Shown here in pieces: positions 10,441 to 22,827 of a stretch of DNA of 64,000 bases (position 1 is the first letter of the stretch; every line of letters begins with the position of its first letter). The translations under genes and the position numbers were made by a program. This DNA is from Costus lasius. Taxonomy: Eukaryota > Streptophyta > Magnoliopsida > Zingiberales > Costaceae. The notes below the pieces were generated by a model, which did no database searches, was not told where the DNA came from, and was given only the letters and a program-made list of their open reading frames with translations. The DNA lies in assembly GCA_027563935.2 (NCBI GenBank), contig CM050449.1, positions 87,272,371-87,336,370 of the forward strand, given 5' to 3'.

Positions 10441-12982
10441 TTGGGAGAGTTAGACTGTTGCGAGGATTAAATTAATCAGAAGATTGGTAGGAAGTGGGTT
10501 GTGGGCCAAAATTATTCTTAATAGATCCAACGCCACAAATCCACAATGCTTCAATATTAGAATATTTTAAATAAAGGAGTAATTCGACGAGATGGCGAGT
10601 GAAAATGATTTAAAATTAAAAAAGATTTTTAAAATTTTTTTTCCAAATCAAACTACGAAACCTGAAGCAATATGTTTCTTTATTCGTAAGTATTATCAGG
10701 ATTTTTTTAATTATTTTAATGGCAGCTCCAAGACTTAAAAGAACTTCTTTCATTGATAAACCCATTTGTTAACTCTTAGTGGGCATTACAAATTATTGTG
10801 CATTAACACATTGACGACAATTACAAGCCATTATACACTAATGCATAACGTTTTGTATATCCTTCCTCTTCTAGGCTATGTCATTGAATAAATACTTTAA
10901 AAAAAGCTCTAATACGGATCTTCATTCTATAGATTAAATACAATTCAATTATAGTTTCTTATTATAAAATTTAAAATATTAACTTTTTTAATAAATATTT
11001 TATTTGATTATTTACTCTTGATGTTGAGCTAATTAGTTGTACACCCTTATCTTTCTATTTTTAGAGGTAGGAGGTAGTAGCCGCAGTGAGCAAAGAAAGA
11101 ATTAGCCATGGCAATGAGCAAGGGAGGAGATAGCAACGGTGATGAGCAAGGAAGGAATTGGCGGGCGAGCATGGAAAGAGCAGTAGCATGGAGGAAGGAG
11201 GTAGCACATAGAGAAAGGAGGCAGCATGTGGGTAGTCAAAAAGAACTTTCTGTCTAATTTGAGAGGATCCCAAAATAAGGGATTTTGCTTCTCTTTCCTT
11301 CCTATTTTCCCTTCTAAAGTTTTCATCCAAGTATACATGGGAAAATGACACTTTTTCTCCTTTCACTCTATTTTCCTTTGCAGTAAACAATGTGTAAATG
11401 ATGAAAGGGAGCAATTAATTGGATTCATTTCTTCATCATTCTTTTTTCAAGTAAATATATTTTGTTTGTTTCCTATAACAACAATTAAAAAAACATGAAA
11501 AATGTGTTGATTGACCTTTGGATTTGTCTTGAATAGTTAGTGGTGTTTAAACTTCAATTTTGCCACTTGCATGTTTGTAAGTAAGCTTGTCATAAGCTGC
11601 TTGCTTGGTTAATCCAATTTCTTTTTTATAAAACAAACCTAGTTATATAAAGCCCAATGTATGCCCAACTAGACATTGTGATTCTACCTATACTTTAGTG
11701 CTTACTATTCTTAGTAAAGGTAAGGTGATCTCTAGTGATATGTCAAAGTACAATAGCAACACACCATTGAATACTCACTGAGATAATGGGTACTTGGAAA
11801 ATTTTTTCTAACACACTATTCTTGTCCATATAAATTTATACCATTGGGATAATGCTCTGTTACAGTGATATATGCCTATTCAGAAGGGATACACTTCTAC
11901 TTCTATGTTATCTTTCAAAGTAGCAGACATAAACAACACAGTACTAAACTGATGGCCCTATTAAGCATGAAATCTATAGAAAGGTACATTATCCATGAAC
12001 CTAAGTCTCATTTGAGGCACTTTATGTTCACTATTGGAGAAGGTTTTGGTTTGGTTTAGGGTAATTGTGTAATACTCTAAAAAAATATCTTTATTACATT
12101 TTTCTTGTTTTATAAAATCAGAATTAATTCATATTATCATGCAAAATCTTTATGAAATGTGATATTACTACCTTGAATAATAAATGATGAAAACCTAAGG
12201 GAAATGAGTAATCTTATTTAATACATAATGTGAAAATGAGAAAGGAAAAGAAAACAAGAAAATAATGGGTAAAAGTTCACCTACAATTGTTGACTATGCC
12301 AATGCCACCTCATGCCACTTGATTCACCTTAACCCTACACCTCATGCTATATGATTAACTTGAGATAAATATGGGAAAAAGGTAAAAAGGTAACATGGTT
12401 GTTCATGCATGACTTGAAGGAAAGAATACCTAAGGAAGAGGAAGAAGAAGAAAGAGAGAAAACTCAAGTTGAGGGTGATTTTTGGTTTCTTAGGCAAGTA
12501 ATCTTTTCTTCTTTGTTATCATTGGCCTATTGCAATTCATGAGAAATTTCATTCTATAACATTGTTATATCAATTATCTTTTGATTGTCTCAAATTTCAT
12601 TGATTTGGACCTTGAATGAATGGTTTATGCTATGATAACCCACTATGTATGTTCATTTGCTAAAAACCTGACCTTTTTGTACTCTAGTTGTCATAACTTT
12701 TGATTCACCGATCCACATCATATGAAACCTTGTTCATTATAAAGAAGACTCAAATACCTTTCTATTGAGTCTGATATTACCTATTTATAGGATAATTATC
12801 GAATTTATTGATTCATTTCAATTTGACCTTGCAAATCTGTCTTCACTATTTTTAGTGTTTCTAACCCTTATCTAGTAATTGAGTCATATCATAATTGTAT
12901 TATCCTCACTATGCAAAATGCTTATTTTCATACAAAGTAGATATAATAATCTACAAATAGAGACTTTATTCTCATAATTTGG
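10441..12982. other. Non-coding DNA, no gene recognised
   Basis: AT-rich, with scattered short open frames that have no recognisable domain. The minus-strand frame 11414-11061 and the plus-strand frame 11865-12059 have no supporting motif. The stretch 12280-12900 (a purine-rich GAGGAAGAAGAAG run followed by AT-rich text) looks like the LTR or leader of some retroelement, but no termini were found. Confidence 0.4.
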
Positions 12983-13478
12983 TGTTGGGAATCCCTGGGC
13001 CAAATTTAAAATTATGAACAGTGGAAGCATGGGGCCAAAACAGAATTCCCAAAGCAGGATCAACTTACGAGTGAGAAAACTGATGGATGTGAAGAGTGTA
13101 CATTTTAGCAATTTTAGAGCGAGCGGCAATGATGATAGACGTGCAAATGAACGTCTTCTGCAATCACGCACACACGGGCTCCTCGAGTCTTCTCAACCTT
13201 CGCGCTTGGTGCTAGTCTTGGAAGGTGAGATCCACACCTTGGAGTCTTGCTTGTTGCTTACGCCAATCACCAAGAAGGAGTGGGCAGCACTCCCACTTTT
13301 GCCAATTGATGATGAGGAAGGAGGTAGGTGCCAAGGAGAGGTGAGGTCTCTTCAACTTGCGCAACTTCTTCTTCTACCTTGTTGTCCTCTTTCTCAAAGA
13401 GGCACCACCAAGAGGAGGAGGAGGAGGAGGGGGCGGCTCTAATAAGAGGGTGGCTAGGGCTTCTAGAGATGTGGGCAG
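12983..13478 (-). mobile_element. Truncated copia LTR fragment
   Basis: It starts TGTTGGGAATCCC and follows the same plan as the solo LTR at 13850: AATTTAAAATTATG, GGAAGCATGGGGCC, CACACACGGGCTC, CTTGGTGCTAG, and a GAGGAGGAGG run before GTGGCTAGGGCTT. It is therefore the 3' end of a minus-strand LTR, cut off before the conserved inner part. It abuts a gypsy LTR tip at 13479. Open frames in it (13014-13442) are not genes. Confidence 0.6.
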
Positions 13479-13530
13479 TGATGTGTTCGCAAGTGCACGG
13501 ATACGTTAAAGTAATAAAAAGATATCGAAC
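13479..13530 (-). mobile_element. Terminal tip of a gypsy LTR (minus orientation)
   Basis: Read on the minus strand it ends TATCCGTGCACTTGCGAACA followed by CATCA, with TTTTTATTAC before it. That is the conserved 3' tip of LTRs with a tRNA-Asp primer, and the CA end is intact. It joins directly to integrase sequence (...EAFNKTL) at about 13530, so most of the 3' LTR and the end of the integrase gene of the Tat-type element are missing. Confidence 0.6.
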
Positions 13531-13849
13531 TCACAGGAATAGAGTTTTATTAAATGCTTCTATCAGTCCATTCGCTCTTGGATTATATATCGAGGAATAT
13601 CGCCAATCAATTTTATATCGATTCGCAAATTTGTAGACAATGAAATTTTTAAAAGCAAGCCTATTATCAGATATAATTCTTCTTGGAGTTCCAAATCACT
13701 TCAATACGTTTTCATGAAAGAAGTTGATGACATTACTAGCTTTGACTTCCTTTAAGGGGATAGCTTCTGCCCATTTTGAAAAATAATCAGTTGCTGCAAG
13801 TATAAAACGATGACCCAAAGAAGACAGAGGTTCTATTGGTCCAATTATG
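13531..13849 (-). pseudogene. Tat-type gypsy integrase, catalytic-core half
   Basis: Minus-strand reading from 13849 gives IIGPIEPLSSLGHRFILAAT then DYFSKWAEAIPL, later RRIISDN and YNPRANGLIEAFNKTL. This is the rve integrase core of gypsy elements (the D of TDYFSKW, D of SDN, E of LIEAFNK). An in-frame stop interrupts it. It continues the N-terminal half at 15791-16017 and is separated from it only by the solo LTR. The C-terminal domain is lost at the junction near 13530. Confidence 0.8.
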
Positions 13850-15785
13850 TGTTGGGAAACCCCGGGGATATGTTACAAATTTTTGGCATAAACATTACAG
13901 AATACATTCCACAGCGGAAGAATATCCCCGAAATAGGTCAGTCCCAAAAACCCAATGAAGATCTCTTGCGAGGGGATCGACACGATGAGATAAAAAATAC
14001 CTAGAGCAAGGCGATGCCGTTGTCGAGGTAGGCATCCAAGCGTGCGCCCTCTACAGTCTCACACACACGGATGCTAGCCTCAGGAAGAAGATCCAAGCCT
14101 TAGTCTAACTTCTTCAAACCTTGCGCCACCTCCAAGGATTGGCGCCAATGAAGAAGAAGGGAAGAAGATGATGCCACCAAAGAGAAGTGCTTCTTGCGCC
14201 AAGAGGAGGAGAAGAACACTTGCTTGCGGCTAGAGGAAGAGAACTTGCGCCAATGCCTCCTATGCTCTCGCCCCTTTGCTCCTTGTTCACGCCAAGATTA
14301 TTGCATGAAGGAGCTCATGCATCCTTCTAATAAATAGAAGCAAGGGGCGGCCAAAGAAAGGGGTGGAGGTGCAAACAATCAAGAGGGGGCAACTAGGGTT
14401 AATGGTGAGGTGGCAATTAGGGTTTATGGCTTTGGAAAGTCTCCAAGACTTTTCCATAAACTCCTTGCAATCACCCAAGACTTACCATAGAAGCCTACCA
14501 TGCCTTAGATGCCTCAAGCCTTGCCTTAGAAGCAAGCTTTCCATCTAAGCACAAAGGGGAGGCGCCAATTCCTTCCAAAGGGAGCAAATTACGCCAAGCT
14601 CACCCCATTATGCCCTTGGCGCTAATGGGGTTAGCTTTTCTTCCCATTATACCCTTTTAGCCTATTGCCTCTTCATGACAACTTGTTATTGGGCCTCATT
14701 GGGTAATGCGCCAGTCCAAACTTCATTACATGGGTTGATTAAGCAATTGAATCCAATCCAATGCAACCTTGATCCAAATGTGGCCAATCTTGGTCAATTC
14801 GGATCAACCTACCAAAAATGAAGTTTGGCTCCAATAACTTTCTTCCATCTCATCAGGCCCATTGGCACTAATGAAATTTCCCAAATCGATCCGAGCTATC
14901 CAATAACTCGATCATAAGGCTTCCCGATCAATACGAGAACTCAAATATCAAGGTGTGCGACCTTGTAGGTTCCTCTGACATTGGCAGTGTTGACCTAAGG
15001 TCACCACAAGTAGTGAGTGGCACCTAGCAGTGTATCATTGGTACCCAAGTCATCGGAATGGATATCAACATCGACATCCCCATCATCGCAACTAGGTACA
15101 GATGCATTATAGTCTCTTTGACGAACTGATATCCGATTGGACAAGTGTGTCACCACTTGTTTTCACCCAATCACATGGTTATGACTAAATCAGGTTCTCA
15201 CCCGGGTATGGCCATACACTTTCAGTCATAAAACCATTGAGGAGTTCCATGAATATCATCCCTTAGGAAAGGGCAAATCCTCTGTCTGTACATTGACCTT
15301 TTCATATGGGTCGTAACATGCTCAATGACAACTGTTATAATCTCCTAACTACGGTGAGGTGTTAGGTTGTATCAAAGCATGTCCCTTACCATATAGAATG
15401 GTCAATGACCTCAAGTCAAGGGATCAATGCATCTCCTATCACTTGTGAGGATAACTCATGACACCAAGTCACAACCTCACAGCGGGTCGATCCAGTATAT
15501 CCACCACTGACATACTCATATGCCTACGTTAACACCTCGTGCCTAACCAGCCCATATACCAGTCTCACAAGTACTAGAGCTGTCCCATATCCACTCAGGT
15601 ACATTGACTGGGGACAACCATTTCGAGCACAGATCCAATCTGTCTCCAGGGACATTATCATGTAAGTACATGATCGCAGATGTAAACAAACATAGATAAT
15701 GACAATGCTAGAAGGATATATAAATATCAGAGTTAAGTAGTACAAAGATGGACCAAAACTAGGTCCTAGGGCATATACACCAACA
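13850..15785 (-). mobile_element. Solo copia LTR with target duplication TTATG
   Basis: It begins TGTTGGGAAACCCC and ends TACACCAACA, flanked by TTATG at 13845-13849 and 15786-15790. On the minus strand it starts TGTTGGTGTATATGCCCTAG, like the LTR of the complete copia at 27697-36862, but it is well diverged from it. A single LTR with intact duplication and no interior is the product of LTR-LTR recombination. It splits the Tat integrase gene. Confidence 0.9.
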
Positions 15786-16017
15786 TTATGTCAATTCCCC
15801 ATATCTCAAATGGCCAAGACAAGACTGTTGGATGAAGAGGGTTAGGATGTTTATGAATTAAATCCCCATGCACTTGACATGAGTGACATTTCTTCACATA
15901 TTCAATGCAATCATGCACCATGCTAGGCCAATAAGATCCCAACCTTTTAATTTTCAGATACATCTTAGGTCTGGATTGATGAGCTCCACAAAGACCTGAG
16001 TGAATTTCATGTAACAC
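15786..16017 (-). pseudogene. Tat-type gypsy integrase, zinc-binding N-terminal half
   Basis: The reading MLHEIHSGLCGAHQ...YWPSMVHDCIEYVKKCHSCQ is the HHCC zinc-binding domain of gypsy integrases, followed by PWPFEIWGIDI-type sequence (here SWPFEIWGIDIM) that opens the catalytic core. The frame then runs into the solo LTR. The last six residues read from this point belong to the LTR. Confidence 0.85.
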
Positions 16018-16044
16018 GTGAGCAATTTCGTCTCTAGCAATACA

Positions 16045-16911
16045 TCAAAGCCATAATTGTTTATATGAACGACGATATAAAGTATCATTTACGAACACGT
16101 AACGAATGGCTCTTTTCTTCAATTGCATCCCTTGAGCTTTATCTTCAGGTAGAATACCCATTTTAAAATAATTACAAAAAGGGTCTCTCCAATCATTTTC
16201 TTGTTCAAGAGTTGCTATCATAATTTTCAATGTATCATCTATATGCATATCATCATCTTCAACATTCATATGTATAGGCACAATCAATCTTCTATTCCTG
16301 ACATTCACATTGATTTGCTCACAAATAGGATTAGCCAATTCCTTAGCAAGCCATGCTAAAGCATCTGCTTTACCATTAATAGCTCTAGGTATGCGAGTTA
16401 AAGTAACACAAGAAATTTTCTCCAGAAGCTCTTTTGCTTTAATATGATATTTGCACAGTTTTGCCTTCTTGATCTTATATTCACCAATCACTTGTCTGAT
16501 GATGAGTTGTGAATCCTCATACACATACAATTTGTCAATCCCCATTTTGATGGAGAGTTCAAGTCCAGCAATTAAGGCTTCATATTCAGCTTCATTATTA
16601 GTGTAGGGTTCTATCAGGGCTACGGAATAATATAGTATCCCTTTTTCAGAAGTAATGAATACAAGACTAATTCCTGACTTAACTTTCGGAATGTTGTGAC
16701 TAATAGCCAGTTGAATTGAGGATGCTCCGTCAAAATAAAGCTCCCAATATTTTTTAGTATCATTTGCGTTCAACACCTCTTCGTTCGGAAGATCATATGC
16801 TAGAAGTGAATTATCTGGAAGGGGGTGAGCCGCCAAGAAATCAGCCAATGCTTGTCCCTTTATTGCCTTCTGTGATACATATGTTATATCAAATTCTTGA
16901 ATTAGTACCAC
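16045..16911 (-). pseudogene. Tat-type element: second (aRNH-type) RNase H domain
   Basis: The 288-codon frame holds ELYFDGASS, then TNNEAEYEALIAGLELSIKM, then YEDSQLIIRQVIGEY and ADALAWLAKEL. These are the catalytic D-E-D landmarks of the additional archaeal-like RNase H found in Tat/Ogre-lineage gypsy elements, placed between the pol RNase H and integrase. The N-terminal ALADFLAAHPLP is the usual linker. The frame is intact here but separated by stops from both neighbours. Confidence 0.85.
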
Positions 16912-17051
16912 CTATTTGGCTAGACGTCCAGTTAATGTTGGCCTTGTCATGAGATTTCAAAGGATCAACTTTCAATATAAGCTGGATTTTATGCTCAAGA
17001 AGATAATGCCTTAATTTCTTGAGGGCAAAAACCAAAGCTAAGCATTACTTC

Positions 17052-17462
17052 TCAATAGGAGAGTATTTTCTGTCCCCACAAACATTCGACTAAGATAATA
17101 TTAGCACTTTCCTTTCCATCATCATTGTTCTGAGCTAATAAAGCTCCTAAAGATGTATCCAATGCTGTAGTGTATAAAATTAAAGGTTTTCCAACAATCA
17201 GTGCACCAAGGACTGGAGGATGCAACATATATTCTTTAATATTTTCAAAATCTTTTTGACAAGCATCATCCCAAATAAATGGAGCATGTTTCTTGGTTAA
17301 TTTCGAGAAGGGATGGATTCGTCTAGATAAATTAGAAATAAATCTTCTAATATAAGCCAAACGTCCTTGAAATGATCTGAGCTCTTTTAGATTTCTTGGG
17401 GGCGACATATCAATGATAGCTTTTATTTTCGACGGGTCTATCTCGATTCTTCTATGTTTCAC
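17052..17462 (-). pseudogene. Tat-type element: RT thumb and start of RNase H
   Basis: The 136-codon frame reads IEIDPSKIKAIIDMSPPRNL then KELRSFQGRLAYIRRFISNL, the RT-connection segment (F.G...Y.RRFI), then FIWDDACQKDFENIK and PLILYTTALDTSLGALLAQ, the start of the first RNase H with its D. Breaks on both sides separate it from the RT palm and from the second RNase H. Confidence 0.85.
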
Positions 17463-18254
17463 GACAAACCCAAGAAACTTCCTGATGAGACCCTAAGTGC
17501 GCACTTGAGAGGATTCATCTTAAGATTATATTTACGAATGCAAGTAAACACCATTCATAAATCTTGCCAATGGTCTATTTTGGATTGTGATTTAACGACC
17601 AAGTCGTCAACATAACATTCAATAATTTTGTGAATTAGGTCATCAAAAATCTTTGTCATTGCCCTTTGGTATGTTGCACCTACATTCTTGAGTCCGAATG
17701 GCATGAAAGTGTAACAGTATAAACCAATTGGTGTACGGAACGATGTATGTTTCGTCTTCTAGTGCCATTTTGATTTAGTTATACCTAGAAAACCCGTCCA
17801 TGAATGAGAATATCTCATAATTTGATACTAAATCTATCATCATTTCTGTAATAGGGAGTGGAAAATTATCCTTTGGACAAACATTATTTAAGTCTGTGAA
17901 GTCCACACAAACTCGAATTTGTCCATTCTTCTTTTTCACTAGAACAATGCTCGCTATCCAGTCTACATATTTTTCTTCTCTAATGAAGCCTACCTCAATA
18001 AGCTTCTTGATTTCAATAATAATTTGTTCCTCCAACTCTATTTGCATTCTTCTAGGGGCTTGCTTTATTGGAGTGTTGTCAGGATTAATGGCCAGTTTAT
18101 GCATAGCAATTTCTGAATCTAGTCCAGGCATTTCCTTATACGACCAAGCGAAACAATCACTAAATTCTTGTAGAAGAATTTTCATTTGACTTCCTTCATC
18201 TTCTGAGAGCAAGGCACTTATAAAAAGTAGGTTTAGTGTCTTCTTCATATCCAA
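17463..18254 (-). pseudogene. Tat-type element: reverse transcriptase fingers/palm
   Basis: Frame 18254-17775 reads DCFAWSYKEMPGLDSEIAMH, then VKKKNGQIRVCVDFTDLNNV then CPKDNFPLP and FSFMDGFSRYN, the fingers and first catalytic Asp of a Tat RT. From 17774 to 17463 the rest of the palm is frame-broken: GLKNVGATYQRAM-like and FDDLIHK-like text can be made out only by changing frame. Non-functional. Confidence 0.8.
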
Positions 18255-18835
18255 GATTGATCTCCACTAATTCATCACAAGTGGTTTGCCCCCTGTCTTC
18301 TAATCCTTTCGGTGCCTTCTTGAGCTCTTCTATCCCTTGGTTATTGGCCTATGCTTTCACTTCACATATTGACACCACATTACAATTATATAAAGGGAAT
18401 TGATCTATTGATTCATCAGATGGCTCCTCTGGTTCATGATACCCCAAACCTCGAGAATTATAAATCCTTTCACTTGGTAAAATTATTTCCGTTGAAGGTG
18501 GGTACATAGCTTTTGAAACCGGCAAAATTTAGCTTCTGATCGAGGCCTTAAGTAGCCATTTTTTTCTCTACCAACCTTATTAACTTTGGAGAATAATAAC
18601 TAAATGGCAATACTTTGACATCCTTGGTTAATTCAGTGGTAACTTCTAAATTTTGCTTAGGGACATTATGAATTTCATTAGATTGATAAAAATGTATCGC
18701 ATCATGTACCACAAGCTTTCCCCTTATATATTCACTTTTTGCTTAAACAGTGAATGTTTTCCTTTCGTACACCTGAAATGGGTTGTGAGGAATAAATCCT
18801 TTAGTATACCCATGAGGGATTTCTAAAATTTCTAG

Positions 18836-20006
18836 CTAGGGCTCTAAAGTACTTTGATCTAGAGTGCACTCCAATAAGGAGCCAGTTCTCTTGTGAGTCT
18901 CAATGACATCACATACAAAGGTCAAGTGATCATCCATCTCAGTCTTAGAATCACTCCCAAAATGTGGGCAGGTAGATAATGTCATTCTCCTAAGTTTAGA
19001 AATAATTGAACTTTGGAGTGGCGTATTCGAACATTTCAATGTTGATTCCAAATAATATCTTTCATCTTCATACTTGACTTCATGAACTGCGAAGGGTTGA
19101 ACATTGCCATCAATGCGCCTTTCTTTTCCATTTTTTAAATATTTCCAGCACTGGTGCAAAGTGGACAGCACCACATGATTCTCATATAACCAAGGTCTCC
19201 CTAGTAATGCTTTATATGAGGTATCGATATTGATCACATAGAACTTGAAGGTTTTCAAATTATCCATTCGCAAAGGTAAGCATATCAAACCTAAAGCCTT
19301 TTGGCTATTTTCATCAAAGCCTTGAATAATGATCTTTTTAGTTGATAGATTGGAGATGCACAAAGATAGGTTTCAAAGTGCGCAGCATTAAAAGGTTTAC
19401 TGATGACCCTGGATCAATCAAAATTCTATTTAATTTTGCACCATCATCACTTCCAGTTACATAAAGTGGTCGATTATGCTCTGAAGTTCCGAGAAGCATA
19501 TCATTATCGTTAAAAGAAATAACTAACGTATAATAGACATGTAATGCTTCTTTTATGTTAGCACTTACAAAAAATGATTGAAACTTCTGTGGATGTTGCA
19601 AAGCGTAAATAAGAACGTCTCTTAGTTCTTGCGACATCATGAGAGCATCATATATACTGAGCAGAATAGGCACCTTTCTCAAATGTGACAAAATATTATA
19701 TTTAGAAGGAGCCAACTTCATTACTGGAGAAGTCATGTCATTATCAAGCTCCAATACTTCAATTTGTTTACCTTTAAAATTATATTTTTCCTTGTTTAGT
19801 TGATGCTTTAGAAGAACTTTACCACTGCTAAGATTTAAGTGGTAAGTTTCGGGTTGTTTTTCGACATGGTTAGCCATCTCATCATATAAATTAGCAAGTA
19901 AATAATATTTCTCTTTTGAATCACTACCTAAGCCGATCATATTGCAAACTGCTATCTTCATAATTGGAGTCGCTTGAGGGTTTCTCCTTATAGTTATGCA
20001 ACCCAT
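18836..20006 (-). pseudogene. Tat-type element: aspartic protease region
   Basis: Two overlapping frames (20006-19338 and 19363-18836) form one broken unit. The first has FNDNDMLLGTSEHNRPLYV and LNRILIDPGSSVNLLM, the protease active-site region (ILIDxGSxVNLL). The second has STKKIIIQGFDENSQKALG and SYKALLGRPWLYENHVVLST, the C-terminal protease half (LLGRPW). A frameshift lies at about 19350. 18255-18835 is decayed linker. Confidence 0.8.
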
Positions 20007-20012
20007 GGCTAT

Positions 20013-21344
20013 CTATCGCATTACCCAACACTTAAATTCATCACACTCATCCAATGTGTGCCAAATTCTTCTATGATAAGGGCAATAAATGCAGTGATCA
20101 ACACATCTTGTCTCTTTCTCAGTTCTTGGAGGGGGAAGCTCCAAACCAAATTTTGTTGTATACTGCAACAGGATTTCAAGCTCTTCTCGGTTGAGAGGGA
20201 AAGAATCCAGTAATTCATCTTCTTCTTTAGTGATCCTCAGTTGAATAATTTTGTTATTCACATTAAAAATGGTGGTGCCCCCACTTTGTTTTGGATGGAG
20301 AGACTCTCGAGCTAAGAGCATTTCAGCGTCAACAACAGCAATTCTTTTTCTTGTTCGCTTTAATTGATGGTTATGATTCAACCATTGCTGATATGATAAA
20401 TCTTCTTCTCGTTTTAAACATTGTGAAGATTCTAACAAATCTTGTCTAGATTTTTCCAACTGCTCAAGTTTCTCTTGTAAAAGTTGAGGATCTCTAGCCT
20501 TAGCCTATCTTGATGATTATGGGCAATTGAAAGCATTCTATAAGTTTTCACTTCATAATCTTCATCTTCTAACAGCTTATCGCATATATCTTAGGGAATA
20601 AAGTGTCGTAGTTTAATCAGTTGAGGATACTCCTGCTCATATTCCTCAAGCGAATCAAGGTATTTTCTTTCTCAATCACCAATTCTTGCTTTGAAATATC
20701 TTACTTGAAGATGGCTGAGATTCAGAAAGTATGCATTGTGGGTAGACGGGGTCCTTCCATATAATACCCGGCATATGTTTTAGTCCCCGTAAGAGTTGTA
20801 TAATCTTTTTAGGCAATACAGTGTTCCATCCTTCACTGTCTGTCAATGGAACATTTGAGTCTTCTAACTCAACAAGATTCATCTGTTCAGTTGGAGTCTC
20901 ATTCAACACATATTTTGATAAAATTATTCTCCCCAACTTGTATTGTCTTTCAACCCAATCCTTGAAGACATAACAATCTTCTATTATATGCCCTAATACG
21001 TAATGATAAGGGCAATAGTTAGGATTATCAGTTTTATCAGCTTCATGTTGATACTTTGATTCTGACAATTATAAGCCATTCTTCAAGGCATCTTTGAAGA
21101 TCTTCATAGTTTTTCTCACTTGAAAGAATATACTTTACTTTTTCTTATCTTCAAAACTCATTTGTATCTACCCTCGATTGTAATTTTCACCAAAAATTAT
21201 TGTCTTGTCACTCTAGGGTACATCCGTGCTATTGACTTCTATCCTCTTCCCTTTATTAGTGACATGAGTATATGCGATCTTAGGATCACTCCTTTTTAAT
21301 CCTTCTTTCTTGAATCTTGGAGTTTGTAGATTCAAAATAACTTG
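20013..21344 (-). pseudogene. Tat-type element: gag C-terminal region, two zinc knuckles
   Basis: Frame 21068-20676 holds YCPYHYVLGHIIEDCYVFKD and frame 20459-20013 holds YCPYHRRIWHTLDECDEFK. Both are the C-x3-H...H-x4-C finger of Tat-lineage gag proteins, and two such fingers in series occur in this lineage. 20460-20675 and 21069-21344 are frame-broken gag. Element B was inserted at 21350, so the gag start, primer site and 5' LTR of this element are not next to it. Confidence 0.7.
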
Positions 21345-21349
21345 AAGGT

Positions 21350-22820
21350 TGATGCGTTGTGTTTACACCACATTTTTATCTATATTTTATACTATATTTT
21401 AGGCTTAATTGCAAGATTTTATGCTAATTTTGGTATTTTTACTTCACTTGGTACAGAATCTTTATTTTTCTTTATTTTATTGAAAATGCTGGTAAAAAGG
21501 CAGGAAAATGATGGATTTCACGAGTTTTAAAGCTATAGCACGATTCCCGAGGAGATCACGAGCTTACACATCAAATTTGGAGCGTAAATGGTGAAAATTT
21601 TGATTTTCACGGCCTTGGCCGTAATTCTGGGGTCGGCTGTAATTTTAGCGTCGAACAAGGGCGGAATGCGACCAAGTATGGAAATCCACATAAACTTTCA
21701 CGGGTGAAGTCGTGAATCCAACACGGTCCATGAAACTTTCTGTGTACAAAGGGGTGTAGACACAGAAGCATTTACGGCCTCGGCCGTAAACTCATTACGG
21801 ACCGTGAAAACGTCTGCCGTTCGAGTTTTTCACTCGATTCATCTTCAAATCAAACCGGATTCGAACCAAACTTTATAGAAACGTTCCTTCATGGGTTCTG
21901 GACTGGTCAAGCTATAAAAGATGGGATTTTTTGAGGGTTAGAGAGGACTTTTTGAACAAAGACGATCGGCGGCAGTGACTAAGGCAAAATTCCAATTCCT
22001 AAGCAGATTCCAGCAAGATTTCACGCAAAAGAGAAGTTTGATCGGCTCTTCTTCATCTTCAGATTGAGGGGAAGCTAATTTTACTATTTTTTTAGTAAAA
22101 CTCTTGTGATTTTTAGAAGATCTTATGCTTGTTCATCGTATAAACATGCTGTTTCTTAAGAACATGAGCGAGTAAACCTTTATTTTGGGATTAAGGGCAT
22201 AGCCCGCTGACAATTATAAGTTAATCTGTATTCTTACACCTTTGATATGATTGTTTTATCATGATTTGATTGAAATTGTGTTTAATCCGTAGTTTACATT
22301 GGCCATGTATAATTGTGATTTAGACGTTGCGAGAAGTACCGGGAGGTGAATCGCAACGTTGGATCTATTTTAATCAAACCTACGAATCCAATCACGAGAG
22401 TAGTTTGGATTCATTTGAAGGATTTATTAGGCTTTTCATAGAACTTAATGGGTCTAGGTACGTTAACTGTCACGAGAGTAGGGAGTTAACGTAGTTAGAT
22501 ACCAGATTTAGCTTCGGGAGGAGGTAATCCGTATATTAGGAAAAGTCCCTTTCATGATCATAATTTTCTGTTCAAAGAGTTATTTTTATGTGATTCATAC
22601 TTGTCAGCGTGGTGAAACCCTGAATCCTGATCTTTAAGAATTTGAATCTCTCTTAACGTTGCTTCTGATATTGCTCGTACTTAGAGTTCAACACAAACCA
22701 CTACTTGATTTTTGCCTAGATTCAAACGAGTTAAAAAGTTTGTACTTAACCGCCTAAGCCTCATTGGGAATGATAATCTTTTTATTACTTCGATAAATCC
22801 GCGCACTTGCGGAGGCATCA
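21350..22820 (+). mobile_element. 5' LTR of element B
   Basis: 1471 bp, TGATGCGTTG to GGCATCA. U3 has inverted ACGG/CCGT motifs (21610-21815) and a TATA box TATAAAAG at 21913-21920. The R/U5-like region has hairpins at 22325-22358, 22384-22412 and 22459-22493. It ends with the conserved tail ATAAATCCGCGCACTTGCGG. The retained part matches the 3' LTR remnant at 48224-49210. Confidence 0.9.
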
Positions 22821-22827
22821 AGTTTTT

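Noticed and set aside
11061..11414. 117-codon minus-strand frame
   Set aside because: No recognisable motif; the overlapping frame in another phase is just as open.
13014..13442. 142-codon plus-strand frame
   Set aside because: Lies inside a copia LTR fragment; the RRRRRR end is a GAGGAGG repeat.
20013..21068. Two zinc knuckles taken as evidence of two joined elements
   Set aside because: Tat-lineage gag proteins can carry more than one such finger, and both lie in the expected order and strand.
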